Origin: Larus michahellis
Taxonomy: Eukaryota; Chordata; Aves; Charadriiformes; Laridae
Assembly: GCF_964199755.1 (NCBI RefSeq)
Contig: NC_133897.1
Coordinates: forward strand, 57,856,442 to 57,920,441
DNA length: 64,000 bases
Direction of reading: 5' to 3'
Shown here: piece by piece, positions 1 through 11,500 of the stretch
How the letters are laid out: every line of letters starts with the position of its first letter
How positions within the stretch are numbered: the stretch's first letter is position 1
Notes under the pieces: model-generated
Seen by the model: the letters and a program-made list of their open reading frames with translations, nothing else
Told to the model about the DNA's origin: nothing
Databases searched by the model: none
Made by a program: the position numbers and the translations under genes

Positions 1-1190
1 CCTTTAAGAGGCGAAGGGGCAGTAAGCAAGAGCCATCCATTTTAGAGTTACAGCTCTTCTCCCTCTCTCCAATTCTCCCTCTCTCCAATTTTAAGGGACA
101 AACTTGAAACAGGGCTGTCACAAGGGCATGTGGCAGGAAAGGCACAGGAAACAGAGGGCAGCTGGTGCTTTGGGAGCAGATGATGGCATGGGAAGGTAGT
201 GCAGGCAGGAGAAGATGCCCCCATAGCACCAGAGAAAACACGTAGCTAATCGCAGAATCAGGCTCTTAACAAGGAAGGCAAAATCAGGGTAGCACCAGAG
301 CATCCTTTCCCACTTATCGCCTCTCCTGCTGCTCCAGACCTTACTGACTTGTGAGGAGCCTCTCTGCTCCCTTCATTTAGTGCATTTGCTAAACCACTCA
401 GTGATATCGCAGGGAGAGAAGAGGCTACATCATCAGGATGCGTTTGGGCAAGCCCAATGTGGGCTTGCTTGGCCTGATGCTCTGGCAAACGCTAGATGTA
501 CTCAAGGGCCTTCAAAAGAGTTGGGCACTTTCCTATCCAAGAGTGTACGGCTTTAATCAGTTCTGCTTTGGAGCACTTCTTGGTGTGCCGTGGGCCTGAG
601 AATTCTCTGTGCTTTGTGCTCCCTTGTTTTTCTAATAGTTTGGTCAGTGTCCAGTCTCACTAGTGTTGCTGGCTACACCCGTGTAATTTCTGCCAGAATT
701 GAATTTTCCACACAGTGCAGCTGACAGCCCTCTGGTGTTCCCTGACACACGCAGAGAGGTTACCGCCAGATTGACCAACTTGTGCGTCTTCGTGCTTTCA
801 AGTCAGGGGCAGAATAACACTAGCTCAGTCCCTTCCAAGTCCTGTAAAAGTGCTTTAGAGTGCTTTAGTCTTCCCAACAGGAACCAAATGTTATCACCTC
901 CTCCTTTTTGACAGCCCGTGTTTCCTAAGTGTGCTGGAGCTCAGAGGGAAAGTCAGGATGTGTCAGTTTACAATCCTGTCCCTCTAGAGCCTTATTTTAA
1001 GGGATGTAACTACAGTTCATTTAACACCAAAGTCCTTCCTCTGAAGGATGCTTGGCAGAGGGGTGGAGCCCCATCACCCTCACATCACAATGCCACCACC
1101 CGGCAACGCAGCAGTCACAATGCCCCAGGGCAGGATAAAAGGGAGCATCCTCCTGCGTCCTGCTGCCATAGCCGGCGTGGGGCCAGCCTG
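1..1190. other. Unique sequence, no gene recognised
   Basis: I see no gene, RNA or clear repeat here. The open frames are short, overlap on both strands, and lack convincing splice sites or domain motifs. Two copies of CTCCCTCTCTCCAATT lie side by side near 60-92. The region ends at a minus-strand CR1 tail. Confidence 0.4.
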
Positions 1191-1207
1191 AAGACATCCG
1201 AGAGGAA

Positions 1208-1300
1208 GTCACAGAATCACACAGAACCACAGAATGGTAGGGTTGGAAGGGACCTCTGGAGATCATCCAGTCCAACCCCCCTGCCCAGAGGCTGCACAAG
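1208..1300 (-). mobile_element. CR1 LINE 3' end fragment
   Basis: Read on the minus strand, this is the typical end of an avian CR1 retrotransposon. It has a GGGGGGTTGGACTGGATGAT-like stretch, then CTCCAGAGGTCCCTTCCAAC, then the degenerate ATTCTGTG-type octamer tail that CR1 has in place of poly(A). Only the 3' untranslated end is present, as usual for 5'-truncated CR1 copies. No coding part was seen. Confidence 0.85.
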
Positions 1301-1740
1301 GCTGCTCGACATTCTACACTGCAAGGCCAGCTCCCGGAGGGGCCACCTTCAAAGCTCACCTGGGGGACAGAAATCCTGTTCAGCTGGATAGCAGTGGCGA
1401 GTACAAGGGAACGCCTTCTTGAGGAGCACTGCAGAGCTCGCTGTCCTCATCCCCCATGGAGCCACGGGCAGTAGCCGTAAGAAATGGGATGCAGAGATGT
1501 TGCCAGGGGTGCCAGGGCTTTGGAGCACCCACTGGTGTCCTGCCAGGCACAGGAAGGATTCTTGCCCCCAAGGTCGACCAGGCTGGGGGAACGTGGCCAC
1601 TCTCGGAAGCCCCTGAGATGGCTCCAGGTGGAGGGAGAATAGGGCTTGGGCATCTCCTGGGAGGCGTGACCAGCCTGCGGGACGAGGAGGCAGGTCTTGC
1701 TCACATGCTCAGGGAATAGCCGATCGCCAGCGCTGGGGTC

Positions 1741-2262
1741 AGGAAGGAATTTTCCCCCAGGGCACATTGGCACTGCTCCCCGGGGGTTTTTTGCCTTCCT
1801 CTGCAGCATTGAGCATGGCCACTTGTCAGGCCCCTCTGCTCCATAGTGGCCAGGTCACTGCCTGCTGCTCATGCACCACGAAGATGGCCTCTCGTGCCCT
1901 GCAGCTGGGGGGAGGAAGGCTTTTTTTTCCCCCCAGGGTGGGCTAGCAAATGTCCCCGGGGGTTTTTTTGCCTTCCTCTGCAGCACTGAGCAGCGCCCCT
2001 TGCCAGGGCTCCTTTGGGCCCTTTTGGCCAGGAGCCTGCTGCTCCTGCTCCACGAAGGTGGCCCTCGTGCCCCGCATCCGGGGGGAGGAAGCTTTCTACA
2101 CTCCCAGGGGGCCCCCAGGGTGCCCCCGGGAGCTGCTTCTTGTCCTCTGTGGCATTGAGCACAGCCCCTTGTCAGGGCTCCTCGCGGCCCTTTTGTCTCG
2201 GTTCTTGCCTGCTGCTCTTGCACCTCCAAGGCACCACTCGTGCCCTGGCTCTCTCGGGCTCT
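1741..2262. repeat. Three tandem copies of a ~172-bp GC-rich unit
   Basis: Three diverged copies begin at about 1741, 1913 and 2086, each with AGGAAG followed by a run of T and/or C. The shared order is: AGGAA and C-rich tract; CCCCGGGGGTTTTTTGCC or a relative; TTCCTCTGCAGCA(C/T)TGAGCA; CTTGTCAGGGCTCC or CTTGCCAGGGCTCC; GCCTGCTGCTC; a CACGAAG or related block; and CTCGTGCCC(TG/CG). Spacing is 172 and 173 bp. Overlapping open frames on both strands are by-products of high GC content. I do not recognise the unit as a known family. Confidence 0.75.
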
Positions 2263-2550
2263 CTTGCCCACGGCAAGCTTGGAGCGGGAGCGAGCTCCGC
2301 TCTTCCCTTGGCTCCATGGGGTTCTTGCTTGGGCAAAACAGACGCTGCTTGGAAAGGCTCCAGGCTTGATGCACCATCCGGAGCTGCCACTTCTCAGCTC
2401 TCCCCGCGGGCAATACAAGCGCAGGGCAGGCACGGGAGCGCTTTTCGGGCATCACTGGACAAGAAGCACAGCGACGCAGCGAGTTTTGGAAGGCAAAATT
2501 AGACTTGTCATTGATACGGTCGTACTTGGGAAAACACCCCACGGTACCAC

Positions 2551-4660
2551 ACACCACCACCTCCTCCTCTTCTTCCTCTTTCTCATCTTCGTCGTCGTCT
2601 TTGTCGCCGCCGACAACGACGTCGTCGTCGTCGTCTTTGTCGCCGCCGACAACGACGTCGTCGTCGTCGTCTTCGTCGCCGCCGACAACGACGTCGTCGT
2701 CGTCGTCTTCGTCGTCTTTGTCGCCGCCGACAACGACGTCGTCGTCGTCGTCTTCGTCGTCTTTGTCGCCGCCGACAACGACGTCGTCGTCGTCGTCTTC
2801 GTCGTCTTTGTCGCCGCCGACAACGACGTTGTCTTCGTCGTCTTTGTCGCCGCCGCCGTCGTCGTCGCCGTCTTCGTCGTCTTCGTCGCCGCCGCTGTCG
2901 CCGTCGTCTTCGTCGTCTTCGTCACCGCCGCTGTCGCCGCCGCCGCCGCCGCCGTCTTCGTCGTCGCCGCCGCCGCCTTCGTCGTCGCCGCCGCCGCCGC
3001 CGTCTTCGTCGTCGCCGCCGCCGTCTTCGTCGTCGCCGCCGCCTTCGTCGTCGCCGCCGCCGCCGCCGTCTTCGTCGTCTTCGTCGCCGTTTTCGTCGTC
3101 TTTGTCGCCGTCTTCGTCGTCTTCGTCGCCGTCTTCGTCGTCTTTGTCGCCGCCGCCGTCTTCGTCGCCGTCTTCGTCGTCTTTGTCGCCGCCGCCGTCT
3201 TCGTCGTCGTCTTCGTCGTCTTTGTCGCCGCCGCCGTCTTCATCGTCTTCTTCGCCGTTTTCGTCGTCTTTGTCGCCGCCGCCGTCTTCGTCGTCTTCTT
3301 CGCCGTTTTCGTCGTCTTCGTCGCCGTCTTCGTCGTCTTCGTCGCCGTCTTCGTCGTCTTTGTCGCCGCCGCCGTCTTCTTCGCCGTCTTCGTCGTCTTC
3401 TTCGCCGTCTTCGTCGTCTTTGTCACCGCCGCCGTCTTCTTCGCCGTCTTCGTCGTCTTTGTCACCGCCGCCGTCTTCTTCGTGGTCGTCTTTGTCGCCG
3501 CCGCCGCCATCTTCTTCGTGGTCGTCTTTGTCGCCGCCGCCGCCATCTTCTTCGTCGTCGTCTTTGTCGCCGCCGCCGCCATCTTCTTCGTCGTCGTCTT
3601 TGTCGCCGCCTCCGCCGCCATCTTCTTCGTCGTCTTCTTTGTCGCCGCCGCCATCTTCTTCGTAGTCGTCTTTGTCGCCGCCGCCGCCATCTTCTTCTTC
3701 GCCGCCGCCGCCATCTTCTTCGTCGTCGTCTTCTTCGCCGCCGCCGTCTTCTTCTTCGCCGCCGCCGCCATCTTCTTCTTCGCCGCCATCTTCTTCTTCG
3801 TCTTCACCGCCGCCGCCATCTTCTTCTTCGTCTTCGCCGCCGCCATCTTCTTCTTCGTCTTCACCGTCGCCGCCGCCGTCTTCGTCGCTGCCGCCGTCTT
3901 CTTCGTCGTCGTCTTTGTCGCCGCCGCCGCCATCTTCTTCGTGGTCGTCTTTGTCGCCGCCGCCGCCATCTTCTTCGTGGTCGTCTTTGTCGCCGCCTCC
4001 GCCGCCATCTTCTTCGTCGTCTTCTTTGTCGCCACCGCCGCCGCCATCTTTTTCGTCGTCTTCTTTGTCGCCGCCGCCATCTTCTTCGTAGTCGTCTTTG
4101 TCGCCGCCGCCGCCATCATCTTCTTCGCCGCCGCCGCCATCTTCTTCGTCGTCGTCTTCTTCACCGCCGCCGTCGTCTTCGCCGCCGCCGCCATCTTCTT
4201 CTTCGCCGCCGCCGCCATCTTCTTCTTCGCCGCCGCCGCCATCTTCTTCGTCGTCGTCTTCTTCACCGCCGCCGTCGTCTTCGCCGCCGCCGCCATCTTC
4301 TTCTTCGCCGCCGCCGCCATCTTCTTCTTCTTCGTCGCCGCCGCCATCTTCTTCTTCGTCGCCGCCGCCGCCATCTTCTTCTTCGTCGCCGCCGCCATCT
4401 TCTTCTTCGTCTTCATCGCCGCCGCCACCGTCGTCTTCTTCTTCGTCGCCGCTGCCATCTTCTTCTTCGCCGCCGCCGCCGTCTTCTTCGTCATCTTTGT
4501 CGCCACCGTCGCCTTCATTGCTGCCGCCTTCTTCTTCATCGTCATTGTCGCCGCCACCGCCTTCTTCGTCGCCGCCGCCTTCTTCTTCGTCGTCTTTATC
4601 GCCACCGTCGCCGCCTTCTTCGTCATCTTTGTCGCCGCCGCCACCTTCGTTGCCTTTATC
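2551..4660. repeat. 2.1-kb triplet array (GTC/GCC/TTC/GAC)
   Basis: Almost every triplet from about 2551 to 4660 is GTC, GCC, TTC, TTT or a one-base variant, so the plus strand has very few A. The array has higher-order units. In the first 300 bp the motif GTCGCCGCCGACAACGAC recurs about every 36 or 45 bp. In the second half a block of about 36 bp recurs, made of GCCGCCGCCGCCATCTTCTT then CGTCGTCGTCTTT. Units grow and shrink by multiples of three, so several frames on both strands stay open for hundreds of codons (Val/Phe/Ala and Ser/Pro on plus; Asp/Glu/Gly and Ala/Thr/Lys on minus). This is a complex microsatellite or minisatellite, not a gene. Confidence 0.9.
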
Positions 4661-4904
4661 TTTCCCTTTTTTTTTGTGCAGTCGGGTACCGATGCTCATT
4701 CTTCCAAGTTCTCACTCTCCAGGAAACAGGGAGTGCTGGGCCTGTATTCCTGCTGCTTCTTTCCGTGCCCCTGGGGCTTCCCTTTGCCAGGCTGCAAGGG
4801 ATGTTTCTTCAAGCTCAACTCAAGAGTACCTCAGCCTGCTCCTGGCTACACCTGCGCATTGTCTTCATGCTTGCAAGCATTGGCTCTGACACGGAGACAG
4901 AGAA

Positions 4905-6533
4905 AACCAAACCAAAACAAAACCAAAAAACCCCCAGTACACACAAAACCCAAAACCTAAATAAAACCATAAAAATAAACCTAAAACCAAAACCAAACCA
5001 AAAAAAATGCTAAAATTAAAACAAAAAATTTAATGAAAAAACAAAAAACCCCCATAAAATAAAAACATAAAACATAAAATAAAAAATAAAAACAATAACC
5101 CAAAATAAAAAATAAAACATAAAACATAAAATAAACCCTCCAAAATAATAAAAAAAAACGAAAAAAAGCGCAAAACTTTCTCAAAGTAAAACAAAAAATA
5201 AAACAAAAAATAAGATTAAGACATAAAATAAAACAAAACCAAAAATAAAACTAAAAAATATAACCAAAAAAATCCATGAAACAGATTCAGAAAAATAAAC
5301 AAAAATAAAGTATACAATGAAATAAAATTAAAATATAATAAAATTAAAAACTAAAATATAAGTTAAAAAACAAAACAAAACCTAAAACAAAAATAGCAAA
5401 ACACAAAAATACCAAAAACAAAAAAACCCAAAACAAATCAAAAAACTACACAAAAAACCTGAAACCACAACCAAACCAAAAAATGCTAAAATTCAAACAA
5501 AAAATAAAAGACAACAAAACCCAAAATAACCCATAAAAGAAAATAAAACACAAAAACAAAAAAAAACAAAATAAAACAAAAAATATAACATAGAATAAAA
5601 AGTAAAAGAAAATGTAAAATATAATATAAAATGAAACATAAAATAAACCCCCGAAAATAAAAAAAACCAATAAACCCAAAAATAAAATAACAAAAAACAA
5701 ATAAAAGCAAAGAAAACAAAAACTAAACATAACATAAATGAAAACATAGAATACAACAAAAATAAAACACAAAAAAGTAAAACAAAATGAAATAAAAACA
5801 AAAAAACCAAGAGAATAACAATTAAACAAAAAATAAAACAAAACTGAAGTTAAATCATAAAACAGCCCCCCAAAATAAAATAAAAAATAAAGAAAAAATT
5901 AAAAACCCAAAATTTTTAAGAAATCAAAACAGAAAAAATTCCCCAAAATAAAACAAAAAATGAAGCAAAAAATAAAACAAAACAAAATCCCCTAAAATAA
6001 AACGAAAAATAAAACGAAAAACTCCCAACATAAAACAAAAAATAAAAGCCCAAAAATAAAACAGAAAACAAAACAAAATTGAATAAAACAAAAAATAAAA
6101 CAACTGCTCCAAAAATAAAACAAAAAATAAAATAAAAAATAAAATTAAAACATAAAATCAAACAACTCCCCAAAATCAAAAAAAAATCAAAACATAAAAT
6201 AAAACAAAACTAAAATAAAAAATAAAACAAAAAATGAAACAAAAAACCCAAAATAAAACAACAAGAAAAAACAAAATAAAAAAATTAATAAACCCCCCAA
6301 AATAAAACAAAAAATAGAACACAAAAAAACTAAAATGGAAAGTAAAACAAAAAGCTCCAAAAATGAAACAACACCCACAAAATAAAACAAAAAAAAAAAA
6401 ACAAACAGAAGAAATAATACTCCCAAAAATAAAACAAAAAGTAAAACAAAACATAAAGCAAGGTAAAGGAAGTAAAAGAAATAAAATAAAATGAAATGAA
6501 GTAGAACAAAACAAAATAAAATAAAATAAAATT
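4905..6533. repeat. 1.6-kb A-rich, G-poor array (AAAAC/AAAAT units)
   Basis: The plus strand is almost entirely A with single C or T residues in irregular five- to ten-base units such as AAAATAAAAC, AAAACAAAAAATAAAAC and AAACCCCC. G is rare. It starts 3' of the triplet array with AAACCAAACCAAAACAAAAC and ends at AAAATAAAATAAAATTGTG. Minus-strand open frames are only strings of Phe, Leu, Tyr, Ile and Val and are not protein-like. It could be a hugely expanded, degraded poly(A) or A/C microsatellite. Confidence 0.9.
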
Positions 6534-7560
6534 GTGTTTCCACTTGTAACCTTTGTGTTGCGTGTCCTTCAAAGTGGTTTTGGGGCTGAGAAACCCCTGG
6601 CATTTCTGGCAAAGAACAGTCTCGTCGTTATTCGACTCCTGGTGAGCGCAGGGAATGGAATGGAGGAGAAGAGAAGAGAACAGAGCAGTTATTCTATGTT
6701 ACGCCTGGAGTTGTGGATGAGGAGCCCTGACCTAGGCCTGAGGGCTCCATCCAGGAGAGCAGCTCTCTGCAGGGCAGGTCCCAGGCCCACCCAGGAGACA
6801 GGGGCAGAGACGGGCACACCTACAGCATCCCCCAGGCAGGGACTGACGGCCCCGGGCGGAGCTGAGACACGGCCCCTGGGCCCTTGGCAGCAGACGCTGG
6901 GGGTGGGGGTCCCAGGGGAGGCCTCTGAGCACCCCCAGCACCCTGGCAGAAGGAGGCTTGCGCTGCTCATACGCCCTCCTGGGGGCTTTGATGGCTGACC
7001 ACTTGGGAGACAAGAGTATTGGGCCACGTGGACCTTCGTTCTGAGGGAGCACCGAGGGTCTCAGGCTCTTGTGTTCCAGTATCTTTTTCCAAGGGAAACA
7101 GCTCGGGCATTTCTAAAAATGAGTACAAGGAGAAAAGCAAAATCCACGGGGAGATGAACAGGTATTGCTCACCTCCAAAAGACTGGCAACCACTCAGTTG
7201 AGGAGCACGTCCTGCTTCAGACTGAGGGCTTTGAGCCTCGCTAGGGTCAGAGGTGTGGGCTTTTGCCACCCTGTGCAAACCCAACTAGACTGGATAAACA
7301 CAGAAGACCTGAAAACCACACTTCACACACGCTTCTTTCAAATTTGTTCACATGACCCAATTATCTCAAGATGATGCACAGCTCTCACCCACATGAGAAG
7401 GTACGTGCCTCCACCCCACAGGGTGAGAGAGCCAATGCCTAGCATGGGACATGGCTGCCCATTCCATCCCTCCTGCCAGTGCAGGACTGGGCAGAAATGT
7501 CACCAGAGATTGCCTCAGCAGGTACTGGTAGGGAAAGGAGGAGGTAGGAAGAATACACTA
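6534..7560. other. Unassigned sequence between the arrays and CR1
   Basis: About 1 kb of moderately GC-rich sequence (peaking at 6750-6950) lies between the A-rich array and the CR1 fragment. Open frames overlap on both strands and none shows a domain I recognise. It might include an eroded 5' part of the adjacent CR1 or another old repeat, but no diagnostic motif was found. Confidence 0.3.
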
Positions 7561-7564
7561 GACG

Positions 7565-8551
7565 AGAGCAGTTGACCCCCAGGGGTCAGTAGTGGGTCCA
7601 GTCCTCTCCAATCTATTCTTCGATGACCTGGATGAAGGGATAGAGGGCACCCTCAGCAAGTTTGCTGATGACAGAAAAGTGGGAGGGGTGGCTGACACAC
7701 CAGAAGGCTGTGCCACCACACAGAGAGACCTGGACAGGCTGGAGAGTTGGGACGAGAGAAACCTTATGGAATTCCATAAGGGCAAGGGTAGGGTGCTGCA
7801 CCTGGGGAGGAATAACCCCATGCACCAGTACAGGTTGTGGGCTGACCTGCTGGAGAGCAGCTGTGTGGAAAGAGACCTGGGAGTCCTGGTGGACAACAGG
7901 ATGCCCATGAGCCAGCAATGTGCCCTCGTCGCCAAGAAGGCCAATGGCATCCTGGGGTGCATCAAGAAGAGCGTGGCCAGAAGGTCGAGGGAGGTCATCC
8001 TCCCCCTCTACGCTGCCTTGGTGAGGCCACACCTGGAGTACTGTGTCCAGTTCTGGGCTCCACGGTTCAAGAGGGACAGGGAACTGCTGGAGACAGTGCA
8101 GCAAAGGGCTCCATGATGATTAGGGGACTGGAACACCTCTCTTATGAAGAAAGGCTGAGGGATTTGGGTCTCTTCAGTCTGGAAAAAAGACGGCTGAGGG
8201 GGGACGTTATCAACACTTAAAAATACTTAAAGGGTGGGTGTCAGGAGGATGGGGCCAGGCTCTTTTCAGTGGTGCCCGGGGACAGGACAAGAGGTAACGG
8301 GCACAAACTTGAGCACCGGAAGTTCCATCTCAACATGAGGAGGACCTTCTTTACTTTGAAGGTGGCAGAGCACTGGAACAGGCTGCCCAGAGAGGTGGTG
8401 GAGTCTCTGTCTCTGGAGACATTCAGAGACACCCACCTGGACGTGTTCCTGTGCAACCTGCTCTAGGTGACACTGCTTTGGCAGGGGGGTTGGACTAGAT
8501 GCTCTCCAGATGTCCCTTCCAACCCCTACCATTCTGTGTGATTCTGCGTGA
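7565..8551 (+). mobile_element. CR1 LINE, 5'-truncated, reverse-transcriptase C-terminal remnant
   Basis: Plus-strand CR1 retrotransposon. The frame at 7592-8116 keeps recognisable CR1 polymerase blocks: a [13 protein letters not shown] block, SKFADD (equivalent to the catalytic FADD box), [40 protein letters not shown] and a final [10 protein letters not shown]. Polymerase homology then resumes in other frames: [20 protein letters not shown] near 8115-8175, and a stretch ending [18 protein letters not shown] near 8300-8440. The copy is therefore frameshifted and inactive. The 3' end is GGGGGGTTGGACTAGATGCT, a CCCTTCCAACCCC block and an ATTCTGTGTGATTCTGCGTG octamer tail. The N-terminal endonuclease part is absent. 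About 1 kb remains of an element normally about 4.5 kb long. Confidence 0.93.
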
Positions 8552-8559
8552 ATGATGCT

Positions 8560-11500
8560 TTTCTGCAATCTAAATTTAAAAGACCTGACCGTGAACTTCA
8601 CTCTTTCATGGATTTGATGGCAGCAAAGCGTGAGGGGTGGAGCCTGAGAGATGTGCTAAGGGGGCTTTCACCCCCCAGTAGCTTGCTGGCGTCCAGCTCC
8701 ATGCAGTCACGGCCAACAGATCCCGCCCTCCACCAGCCAGCTGAGCAATGGACAGGCTGGTGGAAGGCTCTGAAGAGGAAGCTGGTGCTGTCAGTCCAGC
8801 CACTTCCAAAATAAAGATCTGTCTCTGAGGGAAGAAAATATTCACCCCGGCATTAACTGAACTTCCATTTGCTACACTTTAATTCCCATTATAATAAACA
8901 GAAAGCAAAATTTCCTAGGTGAAGTGCAAAATGGAGAAGGTTCACCAGAACATTAATCGCCTGGAGTCACCCTTAATTCCCTTAAGGTGGCCTGCATCAA
9001 TTCCATTAACCATGCAAGATCTTGAGACTCGGTCCCTGAAACTGCTTCTAACAACTCTGCTGCTTTCTGCCACCCTGATGAAAGCCCTTTGAGACACCCA
9101 GGCCGGGCCATCTCCCCTGAGCTATGTTTCAATATCGCTGGCCACCTCACAAAGTCAGGCTTTGAGGTGGAAGTACGACTTAGCACTTAGAACAGATATA
9201 TTCACCCTTCACCATCTCTCTTATGTCCCCTTTAGGCAGTTATCTACTCATTTCAATAAAAAGCTTTTTTCCTAATGGACAAAATGAGGAAATGACTTCA
9301 ACAATAGCTGGTATAGTAAACAACAAAGCAGAAAACCTCTCCAACGCCCATTTTGCTTCATCGTCTTTGTGTTTTGTGCCTTACAGGTTTAGAACCAGCT
9401 TGTGAGAATGCTTCTGGGCATCTGTCATACACCTGGACATCTATCATTATGTCTATCATAGACATAAAATTACATTCAAATTTTACTGTGGACACGCAGA
9501 GTCAACTACTCCATCTTTAGGAAGTGGCAGATGTATGATTTTCCAGTGCAATGTTTATACAAGTCCTCTGAGCCACACGACTACATAACATAAGTCTCCT
9601 ACCTCATGCAGAGCCCACGACAGACTGCTGAACTAGAGAATGGCTATTCGGTTTTACCATTATTATTCAGTTTGTGTTATTAAAAGTAAACCTTTCCCCC
9701 TGCTGATTTAAGCGCAGAGTTATGAATCCTCACAGGCTTTTCTACAGTACTCATCACTCCGTTGTGGGAATCCTCCAGCAGATCATGAACTTACCTAAAA
9801 TACTTGCAATGTGCACATTCGTCTCCCAGTTCCACAGCTGAGAAATAGGAAGTTGTTGAAAATGTACAAGTAATCACAGAGATCCAGAGTTGTAAGCACT
9901 GGATATAAAGCACAGACCCCTTTCAATTCAAGTGCTTCTTTAAATGTGCTTTCTGTGCAATTGAGGGCTTTCTGCAGATCAGCCCTTAAAGGCACCTTTG
10001 GCAGAGGCAAGGAAAGAACCTTAGTTGTTGAGACAGATTCCGCTGCGTAGTCATGACACCAAATCTTTGTCTTCCTCATGTTCCCACCGATTGCTGCAAC
10101 AAATTAAACAAATTTCATGCAGGTTGCAAACAACAAAATTATTATTTGCTCCCCTCCCCTTCACATCACGCAACAAATGAGGTCAATATTCCACAGTAAA
10201 AATAGACTCATGTATTTAAGTGATAGCAAAGTAAAATTCTGACATCTAATAACTTTTGACTTTGCAAACGAATTAATGTTCTCTGAACACAGTTTTCTGT
10301 TTTTATGTTCCCTACAAAATGAGCAAGCCAAAAACGCCAAAGCTTCCTTACGCAGCGTCATACCAGCGACTATAAGAGCACGAAATGCCCCACAAGCCAC
10401 TCTCACTTGAGCTACCCAAGGGAAAAAGCAGCAGTAAGGAATCACCTCCTGCTAGCGCTACAGGAGGATAACAACGCAAGTTTCTCAGCCATTTCCAAAG
10501 GTCAAAGGTAGGAGTTCCAGCTTCTGCCCTGGGTGCTAATCCAAGAATTCACAGGCCTCCTACCTGGGGTCTCCCACCATCCAGTTCGGCTCTTCCACAA
10601 GGCTACCCTCCAACCTCTCCCTGCTTCAGTCCTTTCTGAGAGGACATAAATTATTTTTCTGGGGGCGGAGGGCTATTCTTTGCCAATCCACACCCTTTTC
10701 TTTGACATTTTTCCCAATTCTGATTTAAATTTCTCCTCCAAACCCTCAGCTAATTGTTCTCATTTCACTTCCCTGGACCTCCAGCAGGTGAAATCAAAAG
10801 ACGTATCGGTGAATCTCCAACTTGAGAACAGAGTGAAGTTCAACTGACTCACGTTACTTACTTCTGCCCACGTAACCATGAGCTAGTCTTTCAAAAGGAA
10901 AGGAACAGCAAGGGTAAAGCCTGGGATTTGGGCACCTTCTGGAGAGCCAAAGAGAGAATGAACTGGAGACCAAAAAAACCAGAGTCAAAACAGTTTCTAA
11001 TAAACCTGAAAAGGTTGGATAAATCAGATGCTTACAAATCAGATAGATAAGAACTACAAGTGCCCCAGGGTATCACCTGAACATTTATCTTTTTTTAGTT
11101 ATTAGTTACAGAATTTGTCTCCAGCAAGCCTCTAAAAATTGTTTCCAATATACAAGGCCTCTGATTCACATGGGTCTCGAGCAGCTGTTTGTAAAGAGCC
11201 ACTATAGAAGCAGCATGTCTATGGCGTTGAAGGCAAATCAACAAGAGTAAGAAAACAGTCTTGTGTCCTTAAACCTACCGTTTGCTCTTATTTGCCGGAT
11301 GGAGCGTGCAATTTGACAGTGCTGCTACAGCAACTTCATGGCTGTCTGCTGCCCCCTTTGGCAGATACAGTCTCTATGTCCTACCCGTGTCCTCCCACCA
11401 TCTCGTTGGCACCGGCTGTCTGTTTAGTTCCCCAAGCAGTTTCAATAGAGGATCAGACAGTCTTGCACCAAAGCAGGGGCAGAAATATGCCTGTGATGGT

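Noticed and set aside
2096-4699. 867-codon minus-strand frame rich in Asp, Glu and Gly
   Set aside because: It lies in the triplet array, where other long frames are open on both strands (906 codons on plus, 730 on minus). Register is kept by three-base slippage, not coding selection.
2240-4960. 906-codon plus-strand frame rich in Val, Phe and Ala
   Set aside because: Same triplet array; hydrophobic homopolymer with no domain, and it overlaps the opposing frames.
4981-6612. Several minus-strand frames rich in Phe, Leu, Tyr and Cys, looking like membrane proteins
   Set aside because: They are translations of the A-rich array read in reverse. The hydrophobicity reflects TTT/TTA codons only.
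7592-8116. 174-codon plus-strand frame as a host gene
   Set aside because: It is the CR1 polymerase remnant, frameshifted afterwards and lacking the N-terminal part.
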